From Cryptomeria japonica (taxonomy: Eukaryota > Streptophyta > Pinopsida > Cupressales > Cupressaceae), in contig NC_081406.1 in the NCBI RefSeq assembly GCF_030272615.1, positions 469,950,400 through 470,014,399 on the forward strand: a DNA stretch of 64,000 nt, given 5' to 3'. This document shows positions 44,428 through 56,316 of the stretch, piece after piece. The notes beneath the pieces were generated by a model. The model did not search any database. It was not told where the DNA came from and saw only the letters and a program-made list of their open reading frames with translations. Both the position numbers and the translations under genes were made by a program. Within the stretch, counting starts at the first letter, position 1; each line of letters starts with the position of its first letter.

Positions 44428-46960
44428 CAATGCCCACCACAAAACCCTAGAGAAATCTAACACATAATCTAGAAAAGTAGATATATATATTTATAAATAT
44501 TAGAACAACACGTCAATCTTGACTAGCTCAATAATCTCATTATGAATTCCTCATACAATTTAAACATGGACCTATGAAACTAAAGTACACAAGCGGAATA
44601 ATCATATAAACAGTTAAACATATAAACATCCTTTACATACTTATCTTCATTACATTCTTTACATATATTCATTGCACTCTTCCCTAGGGCATCACAACAT
44701 CATTACTTAACCACAAAATTATTAAGGTAATATACAACAACTAACCTCGATCAATGACTGATTTTTCCTAATAACACTATTACTCATTTCACCATAAACA
44801 ACACAGAGAAGTAATCACACAAATTTCATTAAAAACCTTTGATACCATGAATAGAGAAGTAATCATATAAATGCCATTAAAAAACTTTGACACCATGAAT
44901 CCATTAAATATCAAATAATCCTAAACTAACAACACTAATATCCACTTATTACATAAGTCACATTACATATTACTTCATGTACAAGAGATCATTACAAATA
45001 CACATCATCTATTGAAATTAGGAAGCCATGACATACAACTGCTCCAAGAATCCATAGTACAAGAACTGAAGAATAGTATAAGCATCCATCACGCTCACAA
45101 ACATCTAATGTAGAGAAAATGTCCTAATGGAAGAAAAAGGCATCAACCACCCGACCATGTGGAACCAAAAGGAACCACGCCCTCTACCCAGAGAATGATA
45201 TAAGGCCCCACATACACTAAGATTAGACTGACACCTAACTCCCAAAAACATATCTAGGAAACATAACAAATATTTTGCCAACACAAGACATAGGCTCAAA
45301 TAAAACAAAGACAAATGTTAGAGACTTCCATGAAACAAGGCTAAGACCATGGACACATAGTTAGGGAAAGTATCATCACATGTTGTCAGATAGACCTCCA
45401 AAGAACCTCTTGGTAGGTGACACTCATGCAAAACCAACTCAACCTCTTATGAAGACAAGGGATTACAGTCATGCCATCAAGGCCTTCTAGCCTAAACTAA
45501 CACTCTAGGCCATGAGAGGGGCACCAAAACATATTATTATATTCTTATTGTGAATTATACCCAATCCCCTAAATAAATTAATTAAGGTTATCACTTATTT
45601 AGAAAACAACTTCCAACGAGATCCCCAAGCATCCTTACAAGGAACCTCTTAGCAGTACCCCAAGCATCCTTACAAGGAACCTCTTGGCAGTGACCCTGAT
45701 ACTCGCTTGGAAGCCACTTTCCCTAACATGCTCCTAAGGGGTAAAACACAAATCAATAATCACCCATAATGCATAATCCAATGGTTCCCATATTACAAAA
45801 TCGAACCATTAAAAATAACTGATTTTCCATGCATAATATTATTTCCAAGAGAGCATACCATACGCAATATCAAGAATATCACAAATTCCTCCAAAAGCCC
45901 AATAAATCAATTTTGGAAAACCATCACAATAATCTCAAGCCCAAAAAAAAGTCTCTGGTCTAACTCAGATTGGCAAAAAAATCCAAATCTTGAAAAATAC
46001 TAAAAATTACCAAAATAGCTAGAATAGCACATTTGACAATACTTATAGTGCATTAATATATTCTTTCAACACTTTCACAAATCTATTTAGCCCATATGAA
46101 TTAAGAAATAGTGTTTTTGCATTAAGACTTAGCGCTTCCATTACGCAGTCTTGCTAGAATTTTGGCCTCAACATGTTTTTGTTACTGGTGATCAACCTGT
46201 CTCTAGTCAGAGCAAGTTGCTTAATTGGTCTAACCTCTGCATTCGCATATACAAAAAAAAAAAAAATTGATGCAAAAACATATCAAATCCAAAATTCGAC
46301 ACTCAGAATCACAAACAGAATTTTCAAACTTAATGCAAATGATACGAAAAGACACATAGTCTGAGCAAAGAACAAATAATCAATCTAAGTGACAAAAAAT
46401 AATCTCATGGAAAAAATCACAGCATAACCCGAAAATCCAAACTCAAAATATTTAATTACAGAATCTCTAGATACACAGAGAACGTTGATTCAATCATGGA
46501 AAGAACAGTACCAAAACTCTTACACAACATGGGGAAAATTAACACACAAGAACTTAAATCACAACAAATTCCCAAATTCTTATAAATATATAGTAACGGG
46601 AAAAAATCTGATAATATAATTAATAGTAATTTACTAATTTCTCCCAAATAATCCTGAAAATAAATTTTAGATACAATGTAAATAATCTTTTCCTTTTCAA
46701 AAATAAAAGATATAAAATAAAATTCAGGAAATAGAAATCTCCAACCTGGATTTTAGAAGAAAGGTCTAAATCTGAGAAAATATTTGAAGATGCAACCATA
46801 ATTCAGAATTTGCCAATGCAAATCCATAACGAACAAATAAATCTCCCAATACGCAATTCAAAACAAACAATTCCATGCGTGGAGCAGATTGTAGCAGACA
46901 AGGTGGACGGTTAGGTTTAAAATTCAAACTTGGGGAGCGGCAAACCTGAAGCAGTATCAA
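44428..46960 (+). repeat. Second copy of the family F LTR
   Basis: It starts TGCAATGCCCACC...AAAACCCTAGAG, like the family F start at 10125. The block at 45130-45200 (ACCCGACCATGTGGAACCAAAAGG, ATAAGGCCCC) and that at 45560-45730 (TTAATTAAGGTTATCACTTATT, GGAAGCCACTT) match 18600-18680 and 19120-19210 in the same order and sense. I estimate two thirds identity in matching parts. The right end is put near the LINE start at about 46960. No genes are seen inside. Confidence 0.45.
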
Positions 46961-46992
46961 GATAGCAGGCGGCAAGCGGTTCAGGGGGCCCT

Positions 46993-48448
46993 GTGAAGGG
47001 AACAAAATCTAATGGGAAGGATCTCAAGACTTTGAATTTAGGGGACCTAGATGGGGGCCCCAGATCGATTGGACACATTGGTAAATGGTCCTTGCTACTT
47101 GGTATCAAACCCAAAGGTAAGTCGTCCTTGCCTCCAGTTAAAAATACTTTGAATGCTTCTCAGGGAAAGTTCGCCATTTCCATTTCGGATCAAATTATAG
47201 ATCAAAATATTGCTTGGATGGAAACTACTCTGATAGGCAAATTCTTTGGGGGCGAGACCTAACATTGAGGTTGTTTGGGGATTTTCCAAGAGAAAATGGA
47301 ATTTGAAAGGTCAGGTTGATGTGGTCGCTATGAGTAAAGGATGTCTTTCCTTTTCTTTTTCATGTGAGGAGGACCATAGACAAATCCTTTGCAATGGTAC
47401 TTGGGCGATAAGTAAATATTTAATGTATATCCAAAAATGGTACCCTAATGTGGGCATGGATGATAAGTTTGTGGTCCAAGTTCTGGTCTGGATAAAGCTA
47501 CCTGGGTTTCCTATGGAATATTGAGAGGAAGATGTGTTTGCTAGGATAACCAATTCTTTTGGGGAGCTTCTCACCATTGACCTGGCCACAACATCCAGAA
47601 GAAGACTTATTTATGCTAGAATCTGTGTAGGGATTGGGCCTGAGACGGATATGCCAGAGGAAATAGAGATAGAATCTAAACTAGGCAAATGGATGCAGAA
47701 TATTGTTTATGAATCAATCCCTTTTTCTTGCTGTCGCTGTAAGAGAGTAGGGCACTGGGGTAAAAAAAACCCAAGCAATGTGGCCAAAACTCAAACCCAA
47801 ACTAAAGTTTGGAAAAAGGTGGATAACTCTTTGAAAGTTTCTCCTTCTGATTGTTTGGATCAGGAGAAACAGTCTTAGGTAGGAAGGACGGAGGAGTTAT
47901 TAGTCAGGGAATCAAGAAATGAAACGAAGAAAGGAGAGCATGATAAGATCTCCCAATAGGAAAAGGAGCAGGAGAATAGTGGAAAGGATTCTAACGATGG
48001 AGAAAGAAAGTCACTATTCAGCAGTCAAAACAATCAAAAGGATATGAAAGAACAAAATTTAGCTCAGAGTGAGACATGGGCTAGTAGTCAGATGGATAAG
48101 GGAGATAGTCAATCCAAAGATAACAAGGAAGAGGGAGACAATTTTAACTCAGTAGGAAATTTATCCAAGTTAGAAAATGGAGCAAGCTGGATCCAAGATG
48201 CACAACTTGACAACATCTTTGAGCAAGGGCTCTCAGAAATATCATTAGCCTCCCCAGCTCAGGTCAAATTGACTTTCCCGAAGGAAAATGAACCAAGATG
48301 GGGAGATGAAGAAGATATAAAAAAGTCTTTGGGAAAGAGTGGGACTAAGCAGGAGGAAGAAGAAGTAATGGAGGATAAAAGAAAGAACAAGAACAAAATA
48401 AAGAATAATAATAGCAACAACAATAATACAACCACCAGAAATACTTGA
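46993..48448 (+). pseudogene. LINE ORF1 (RNA-binding protein), decayed
   Basis: The product would coat LINE RNA. Residues from about 47160 on (FAISISDQIIDQNIAWMETTLIGKFF, then a frameshift near 47246) continue into a DUF4283-type fold: VVAMSKGCLSFSF..EEDHRQIL, then WYPNVGMDDKFVVQVLVWIKLPGFPMEY, a TGA at 47522-47524, and FARITNSFGELLTIDLATTS. The zinc knuckle reads C-CR-C-KRVG-H-WGKK-N: the last Cys is replaced by Asn. The rest (47880-48448) is polar and Lys/Glu-rich, with an Asn/Lys run at its end. DUF4283 plus a knuckle is typical of plant L1 ORF1. Confidence 0.8.
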
Positions 48449-48588
48449 AACAGACTAGGGGATGTGGGAGCTCAGCACACATCATGAGGAAGATATTCAA
48501 ATACAAAGAAGAGGACCATGGAAGCAAGTAAGAATCTAGCAGATGGGACTCAAAGAACCATCTTTGAGGCAGGTATTTCTAAAAAGCC

Positions 48589-49554
48589 ATGAAGATTATT
48601 TCCTAGAACATTCGAGGATTGAATAATCCTCACAAACATGATTTAATAAAAAGTATGATTAGAGACAAAAACTCAGATATTTTTTTGATTCAGGAAACCA
48701 AAATGCCTAAGGATAACATTTAATGTTTGAAAATGTTTAGTAATAGAGGAGTTAGTGGTGGTAGTTCAGAAGGGGCATCATGAGGTATCGCTACTTTCTG
48801 GAATAAAAATAATGTAAAAGGAGAAGTGTTGATTCAAGACAACAATTTGGCCTACATTAGATTTAAGCATCTGAAAGAGGGTAATTCTTGGGTCTTGACT
48901 AATGTTTATGCCCCAAATACCAAGACTAGTAGAAGTGATTTTTGGAAAATCTTATCTTTGTTTAGAAGTAAGTTTGTTGAAGATAGCTAGATTATTATGG
49001 GGGATTTCAATACCCCTTTGAGGGAAAATGAGAAAAAGGGAGGGAGCCAAACCAATCCGAACAACAGATTGGATTTGATGGAGTTCATCAATAATAAAGC
49101 TCTCCATGATCTTGATTTGCAAGGGGTTAAATATACCTAGACTAATAGAAGGAGTGGTGAAGACTTAATTCAGGTCAGGTTCGACAGAGCTTTAATCTCT
49201 CTGGATTGGTTTAATTCTCATTTCTGTTCTTTATCAGCTCATATCAAGGTAGGGTCTGATCATTATCCTATATCCTTTACGGCTGATACCAAGAAAGGAA
49301 GAAGACACTTCCCTTATAGATTTGAGAGATTGTGGAAAAAACACCTGGATATGGAAAGCAAGATCAAGGAATGGTGGCAGATAAGAATTGAAGGAAATGC
49401 TATGTATAAGGTGGTCAAAAAGTTGAAATTTGTGAAAGATAATGTTAAAATATGGAATAAGGAATCCTTTGGGAACATCTTTGCTTCCAAAGCTACCATT
49501 CTCTTAGATCTAAAAGATATTTAGGATGAGATTCAGAATAGTGGCTATACCAAG
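48589..49554 (+). pseudogene. LINE ORF2 endonuclease domain, truncated
   Basis: The apurinic-endonuclease-like domain that nicks target DNA. One frame shows the family motifs in order: IIS-stop-NIRGLN (the stop replaces the usual Trp), IFLIQETK, WVLTNVYAPN, IIMGDFNTPL, RFDRALIS and GSDHYPISF. TAG/TGA stops at the first Trp, near 48719, 48780, 48988, 49138 and 49522 break it. The catalytic Glu (QETK), Asp/Asn (GDFN) and His (SDH) are kept. The sequence ends where element D begins; reverse transcriptase is not in the window. Confidence 0.88.
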
Positions 49555-50686
49555 TGTATACACCTAAAAATGGTCTGAAGATAATTAATTAAATAAGCAA
49601 TTATTTAATTAATCCCCCTTCCTAATTTAATTGAATTCACTAAGCAATTTGATTAAATTCCCCCTTTCATCTACTTATTAATAAATCTAAGGACTTTTTC
49701 AAAAAGTTCATTTCAATAATCCCCTTTGATTAATTAATTCAAATTAATTAATTTCCCACCATCAAATTCATCATCACATTCATTTCTTCTAAATCCCCTA
49801 ATTAATTAAAACAAATCAATTATGAGTTGTTGAGATTAATTAGCCTTTTCCTATTATTTGAATTCTTAAATTCAAATTCTCCTAACTTCTAACCACCTAA
49901 CCTAACCCCTTCTAAACCTAACCCATTCCATCTGACCTTGGGTTTAATTAACCCCATCCTAGCTTGCACCTCCTAACCACCATGTCCCCTTTCCTTGGAC
50001 ACTTTGCTCTCTCATGAGCAAAGCTTCTTGACACTTTGTCACCATAGAGATGACAAATGTTCCCTTTCATCCAACCTCTCTAGAAGCCTCCTGACACTTG
50101 TCACCATGGAGATGACATTGTCCCCTTTCATCCAACCCCTTCTCCTACCAACCTCCAAATTTTCCCTTTCATTTAACCTCTTCTTCAACCTCCTCCAATT
50201 TCACCATTGATATCTTCAGACTCAATCTTGACCATTGATTCCTGCCACCTCACCCCTAGCCTTGGAAATCCTATAAATAGACCACATTTTGGAGCAATCT
50301 CGAGTCCCATCTTATTTGCATTAAAGTATTGTTACTATAGTCATATAGCTATTAGCAATATCATTTTAGCATTGTTATCATGTTCAATATTAGCTTAAAT
50401 CTAGCTTATTTTCTAGCATAATCATGGAATCATGTAGCTTAATTATTATCATTCCTAGCTTTAATGCATCATTTATCATTTAAATCCTCCATTTAAGTGT
50501 AGTCAAGTCACTGGAATTTGCATGACTAGATCTGAGAGAAAAATTCATACTCGCATTTACTAGGAGGCGATAGATCGCTTAGCTATGGTTTTATCTTTCT
50601 CTGCTTTAAATTTATTAACCATGCTTGTAATGATCTATTGAGTTTTTTGTGTTGCAGGAACAGGTGTACCCTTCACAGGCATGAAA
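49555..50686 (+). repeat. 5' LTR of element D
   Basis: 1132 bases, from TGTATACACCTAAAAATGG to CAGGCATGAAA. The last base pair of the usual CA end has changed to AA. It matches both LTRs of element C, with an extra stretch near 49900-50040 and a third CCCTTTCATCCAACC unit. A TATA box is at 50272-50279. Only one weaker TCTAGAA site remains. Confidence 0.85.
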
Positions 50687-50689
50687 TTT

Positions 50690-50707
50690 TGGCACCCACC
50701 ATGGGGC
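50690..50707 (+). promoter_or_regulatory. Primer-binding site of element D
   Basis: TGGCACCCACCATGGGGC, the match of the site in element C with two G-to-A-type changes. Confidence 0.7.
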
Positions 50708-52700
50708 CGAAGTTATCATTTTTGGCCTCTCAAGCTTTATCAACATTCATCTCTACCGAGTCTGAATCAAAATGTCATACGAACTCATTTCTAGCCTAGT
50801 ACGACATACTTTGTGAGCTGGAGCAACAAGAAATTTTGTATTGTACGAGCCTTTAGGAAAATTTTAATGTCGTACTATCTCTCATCCTGACTCGTACGAG
50901 CTCTCATCTTGACTTGTATGGTCTCAAAAAGATACTCGCACGAGTGGGTAAGGTGTGTCGTACGACACTCTACTTCTGTGGTTTTTTAAATTGACTGCAT
51001 GTTAAGGGTTTGATGCTTTAATTGATTACCACTAACGCTAACTCTGTTTTGTTTATGATATTTTTGGCAGCCTAACTCTTTTTTGTAGGATGATTGTCAA
51101 AGATACGCTAGTCAAAGACCAAATTCAAGACACATCAATGACTACTAACGGATTTATTTTACAGGTTGCCTACAAGAATTCAACAAAACTTTGTGTATTC
51201 CTTAAAAAAATTTTAGGCACACTTATCTTCTACTAAAGGAATGAACAATCATGTATTTTGTCTTTGATGATAGGCGAGTATGCTCTCACCTTTCTTAGGT
51301 GATCAGAAAGCTAGACTCATCTTTTAGTTTCATTAGTGCATTTCTTTAGCAGCCCTGCCCTCTTGAGGAGTTAATAACTCTTAAAGCCATTACGACCGGT
51401 GAGAGGGGAACAACCTAAGTGGGAACGACTAACGCCAAGTAATCCAACCCACTATAAAATAAATGTGATTTGATGAAAATCAAGTCAACGACAGTGCTCG
51501 AGAATAGCTCTCCTCCGTACCTTCGGGTATAGAAAACCTTGGTTTTCAAGGCTAGGAGACCTCTTAATTGAGTATTATACCCCAACATGCCGAATGGATC
51601 CCTTACTAGTACCGGTTAAATTATAAGCTACTCGATTCACCTCCAAAAGGGTGTTAATCTTTGTGCAAGAGAGATAGTAACTCTCCCAAGATACTTTCCA
51701 TATCGTGCCCCCATTAGCATTTGGAGTCAGATAATACGGTGTTGAGAATCCATTGCTGGAGACTCATCGGCCATATTCTGATTAGCTATTGGGTGTGTAC
51801 CTAAGTTTACAAGCAAAGGTTTTCTCTCCTTAGCCAATTTCCTTAGGGTTTAGAATGCTTGGAGTCACTTATCACATCATGTGTTTGTTGTGTATTCATC
51901 CCTAAATTGAAAAATCAGACATCTAAAACTAGAAAACATAAGCAAAACAACAGAATTCAGTGACCAAAATTTGACCAAACAAACACATTTTTCTCTGTCC
52001 TGTCCTTTGTCGTACGAGTCATTTATCTTGTTGTATGGTTCAGAAAAGTTTGTCGTATGATCCTGTTCTTTTGCACATAAAAATCTCAGTTTGTCGTATG
52101 GCATTGTATCTTTTGTCATTTTGAAGTTGTGTAGTTTTTCGTACGAGTCTCTATTTTTGCTAGTCCAGAGCTGTGTCCTGCATACCTATTTCAGATTTGT
52201 CATTTCTGCTTGATCAATTTGCAGTAATCATAAACACCTGTTATCTATTGTTCTATTCTTGGATTGTCTCCTTTGTTGGCTTGGTCAAGTTATCATCCAT
52301 CAAAATCAGACTTTAGAACATAAGCACCTCAATATTTTCAAGTTCTCACCCTCAACAAGTTCAAGATCTAAACATCTCAAAGTGCATTATCACCCTCTTT
52401 GGTAAACTGATCACTCAAACATAGTTTCTCATTAGGATCTATCATCCTCTATCACAAAACTAAAATGTTTGGTCAGGATAATCTTGTCCCATATCGTAGG
52501 ATATATCGTTCCTACTGGAGTTGGTTTTTATCAAATCATCATCATTGCACTCCAAAAAATGAAGATCAAAAAACTTACAAAACTTTAAACACTTGAACCA
52601 TCTTTTCGTGTCATATCACGCTATCACATTTACCTTGACAATTGATTACTTATCAAACAAACTTTTGGACAATTGAATCCTAGTAAAATAACACACGTGT
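50708..52700 (+). other. Leader of element D with two motif clusters
   Basis: Cluster one (50773-50966) and cluster two (52009-52148) hold degenerate TCGTACGAG words. The block between them (51260-51870) is very like 31900-32500 of element C, including the TACC-TTCG-GGTA hairpin (51518-51529) and the CGGTGAGAGGGGAAC stretch. No coding sequence is recognisable. Confidence 0.7.
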
Positions 52701-54310
52701 ATGCCCGTTCTAACTAGAGCTCAGAGATGAAGGATCGCAAAGACGGAAATCAAAACATTAGAAATAACTGAAGAGCATATAACCATGGAACATGAAGAGG
52801 AATTACAAGTTGAAGGAGAAATAACTGGACAAAGATCCTCAATTTGACAAATTTATACAGAAATTATTGGAGGGAGAAAAAGAAAAATATTTCCTAATGT
52901 TAGCCAAACCTGGTGCTACACTCCCCCAAGATTTTCATATGAACAAATTGACACAAAAGAAAAGTGATCCTCCCCCTAATAACAAATAATACAAAGATAT
53001 TTTTGGTCTCCACATGAATGACACATCAATCCCCAATAATACCAGAACCAATGAAGAAACCTCCATACCCAAAAGAGATGAAGTAGAAATTCTGAATAAC
53101 ATCCAATCTAATGAAGATACAAGAAGGACTAGAGATGACACCAGACGAGATCCAGATCCTCCTAGAATGCAAAATCATGGTCATGCAAGAACAAATCATG
53201 TTGATAATCCTATCACAACTCTCACACAACAACTACAAACACTGCAAACGCAAATTCAAGATATGCAGAGAGGGAATGTTAGAAGATACTCACTACAAGA
53301 AATTTGTCCTTATCCATTCGACATAAACCTAAACATGATACCATTTCCTATAGGTTTTTAAAGTCCTAGATAAAAAAATATGATGGAAGAACTGACCCCC
53401 AAGATCATATACGAGAATTTTGCACAAGAGTATAGAATTTGCACATGAGGATACCTACTTAATGAGATTATTTTCGTAAAGCTTAACTAGGCTAGCTATG
53501 GAATGGTTCTCCAAAACTTTCACCTGGAATCAGATCATTTTCAGATCTAGTGGATAAGTTTGTTTCACAATACTCTTACAATATACAACATGAAGTAACA
53601 ATGCTATACCTATGTAATGCCAAACAAAAGAGTGGAGAACCTTTCATGACATTTTTACAATGATGGAGACGGTTAGCTTCACGGTATCCTCGTATAGTGC
53701 CAGAGTATGAAAAAATGGACATATTCATCGACAACTTAAATGATCAAATGAGTTATTACTTAAAAATGCAAGGAAATCAAAGTTTCAGAAAAATGGTCGA
53801 TAATGGAATCAAAATGGAGGAAGCCATGATAAAGAAAGGTGAGTTGAAAATATACAAAGGAGTCCATCCACCTAACAACAACAATATCAACAACCACAAT
53901 GATAAACCAAAGTTTTGGAATAGAAATCGAAATATCGTCAAAGATGGAATAGTGGATAAAAACAATGTGAAACCAAAACAACCAATTTTTAATTTATCCA
54001 CTCACTCAACAGCGGCTCAACAAAACAAAAAGCAACTATCAAAACTTTCTTTTGAAGATAATTTACAAACATTGGTGAACCCATTGGGTTAGAACTAAAG
54101 ACACTTCTCACAAACAAATTGATCACTTTTCCAGAAGAAAGGAACTACGAACCTCAAATAAAACTAGCTTGGTGGAATGATAACCATTATTGCAATTTTC
54201 ATTAAAACAAGGGACATCACACAGATAATTGTCAGAATTTGAAACATATCATACAAGATATGATTGATAATGGAGTAATAATAGTGGAGGGACATACAAC
54301 AAATTAATCT
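52701..54310 (+). pseudogene. gag: Gag of element D, decayed
   Basis: It begins MPVLTRAQR, then a TGA, at the place where element E begins its gag with MVETRLQKSRR. The pieces are 53014-53361 (QLQTLQTQIQDMQRG then EICPYPFD), a broken capsid part (53360-53700) and 53697-54092 (MPEYEKMDIFIDNLNDQM, then KPKFWNRNRNI). A C/H finger HYCNFH-stop-NKGHHTDNC lies near 54185-54230. Frames shift at least three times. The capsid protein order follows element E closely. Confidence 0.8.
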
Positions 54311-55533
54311 CATAAAAAATTTAAAACTCCACTTCCAAACTATGAGAAAGGCGAATCATCAACAATAAACAATGGTAAGGATAAAGCGAAAGTAAATTAC
54401 GCTCATACATATGATAATGTGGTGAACATGATTGTAGTTAAAGAAAAACAAAATCAAGAACATGCTCATGCTCATGCTATCACAAGAAGCAAAGCCAAAG
54501 TTGTTTTGCCAGGTCCTACAACAAACACATCATCCACTACCAAACAATACAGTCTAGTGGAGCAATTGCAGAAAACACCCACACAAATATCCATCTTAGA
54601 ATTGTTAAAGCTTTCACCTACACACAAAGAAATTCTTGAACGAGCATTAGTAGATACAACAGTTTCAAAAGATCTTGATATCGATCAATTCCAAACCATG
54701 GTGGGACACCTCACAACCCCTCACTACTTATCATTCACTGAAGAAGATGACATGTCCTTACAACATCCCTACAACGCTCCTTTACATATTGAAGTCCTCA
54801 TTCACAAAATGCGCGTTAAACGTGTTCTAATAGACGGTGGAGTTGGCCTAAATATCTATTCATTGAGTCTTGTTCATGCCTTAGGATATCCAGAAGATGT
54901 AGTTGATGTCCGGAAAAGGATCACCATAAAAGCCTATGATGAAGAAGAATGTTCCTCCAAGGGAATTGTGATACTACCCATCAGAGTGGGACCTTTGCAG
55001 AAAGACACAACATGCCAAGTTCTAGACTTGGACTTATCATATAATGTACTCTTGGGAAGACCATGGATACATAGCTTACAAGATGTCCCATCAACATATC
55101 ATTAGTGTGTAAAATTTCCCTACAATGGGCAGGAAATCACAATATTTGTAGATTCAAATCCATTTCAATACTGCAGAAATCTAAAAGTGGCCCAAGAAGT
55201 CATTGTTCCTCATAACAGGGAGGCATCATCTTTGAACACACAATCCAAGGAACAATCATTTGCCTCTATTTTATCAAGTATGGAAAAACAAATGCAACTA
55301 AGAGGTCGAGGGAATGAAGAATATTCAATATCACAATTATCACTCTCTCCTAAATCCTTTGGAAAACCATCAAACTCTAAACAACAACCAATTGTAAAAC
55401 ATCTTCCGATATGTGATGGAGCATTTGTTAGTGTTGGAACCTTATCAGAGGAAACAAAAGACAAAGATGTGCTACAGTGGCTATACAAGGATGAAGAATG
55501 TCAACAAAAGATCAACAATGTCAGAATACCTAC
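54311..55533 (+). pseudogene. Protease and linker of element D, cut by element E
   Basis: An open frame from 54419 carries VEQLQKTPTQISILELLKLS, then IEVLIHKMRVKRVLIDGG (catalytic Asp codon 54833-54835) and CQVLDLDLSYNVLLGRPWIH. A TAG at 55103-55105 stands where elements C and E have a Gln codon. The linker then runs on in the same frame (55106-55533), ending NNVRIPT at the start of the element E LTR. No G-patch segment is reached before the break. Confidence 0.83.
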
Positions 55534-55558
55534 TGTAGACACCCAAAATTGTCCAGTC

Positions 55559-55800
55559 TAATTAAATAAATATTTATTTATTTAATTATCTAAGCTTAAT
55601 TCTTCTATTAATTAAATAAATCTTTATTTATTTAATTAATTCATTTATCCTCTTCTAGCCTTATTTCTCATTTAAATAAATACATTTTTTTATTTAAATT
55701 ATCCTTTTCCTAAATTAAATAAATATTTATTTATTTAATTATCCCACTTCTTCTATTAATTAAATAAATCTTTATTTATTTAATTAATTCATTAACCTTT
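55559..55800. repeat. Array of five A+T-only hairpins in the E LTR
   Basis: Hairpins near 55561-55590, 55610-55648, 55672-55700, 55714-55742 and 55757-55793. The first two form a pair that recurs as the last two, so a unit of about 95 bases is duplicated around the middle one. Confidence 0.75.
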
Positions 55801-55948
55801 TCTACCCATGACACATGTCATTCATCTCTTAATTCCTACACTACCTACCCTTTTCATTATTTTATTATTTCTTTTACCTACCCTCTAATCATAGCCGACC
55901 CCCTTTTACAACTCTCAATCTTATCCCTCCATTTCTTATTGTGTCTTC

Positions 55949-55956
55949 TATATAAG
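55949..55956 (+). promoter_or_regulatory. TATA box of the E 5' LTR
   Basis: TATATAAG, 340 bases before the LTR end. Confidence 0.65.
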
Positions 55957-56298
55957 GAGATGCTTCCTTCATTATCAAACCCTAATCATCTTTTATGCAC
56001 TTGACTATATTACGATCCTACTTGCAACCACATTCTGTTCTTTGTTGAGCTCTTGTGCACATAAAATCTGAGAGCAAATACATCAAACAAGACCAATGGA
56101 CATAGGAAGAATGGAGATCCAAACCCTATTGGACATGTGATGGTATAATCTTTGTGATTTCATTTGATTTGCATTGTCTTAGGTAACCTTCATATGTTAT
56201 GGTGGATCTTTGTTGTTGTTAGGATAGGGTTTTGTGGTTGAATTCATATAGCCTTTCAATATCGTTATTATTGTTATCCATTTTCACCATATACATTT

Positions 56299-56316
56299 TG
56301 GCACGCCCGGTGGGAC
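56299..56316 (+). promoter_or_regulatory. Primer-binding site of element E
   Basis: TGGCACGCCCGGTGGGAC, three bases after the LTR, a form often seen in plant Gypsy elements. Confidence 0.75.

Larger units (their letters stand above)
46993..49554 (+). mobile_element. L1-type LINE, 5' part, cut by element D
   Basis: Two coding parts in LINE order: ORF1 with a DUF4283-like domain and zinc knuckle, and ORF2 with an apurinic-type endonuclease. The sequence stops in the middle of ORF2, before the reverse transcriptase, where the LTR of element D begins at 49555. The rest of the LINE should lie beyond the window, right of elements D and E. Many stops show it was dead or ageing. Confidence 0.85.
49555..55533 (+). 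mobile_element. Gypsy (Tat-like) element D, 5' part, cut by element E
   Basis: 5' LTR, primer-binding site, leader with TCGTACGAG clusters, decayed gag, and protease, closely related to element C in LTR, leader and protein. The sequence breaks at 55533, inside the protease-reverse transcriptase linker, where the 5' LTR of element E starts. Pol and the 3' LTR should lie beyond the window. Element D itself sits in a LINE. Confidence 0.88.
55534..56295 (+). repeat. 5' LTR of element E
   Basis: 762 bases from TGTAGACACCC to CACCATATACA. The first 260 bases hold five A+T-only inverted repeats of the type ATTAAATAAAT..TTATTTAAT. A TATA box (TATATAAG) lies at 55949-55956. Confidence 0.87.
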
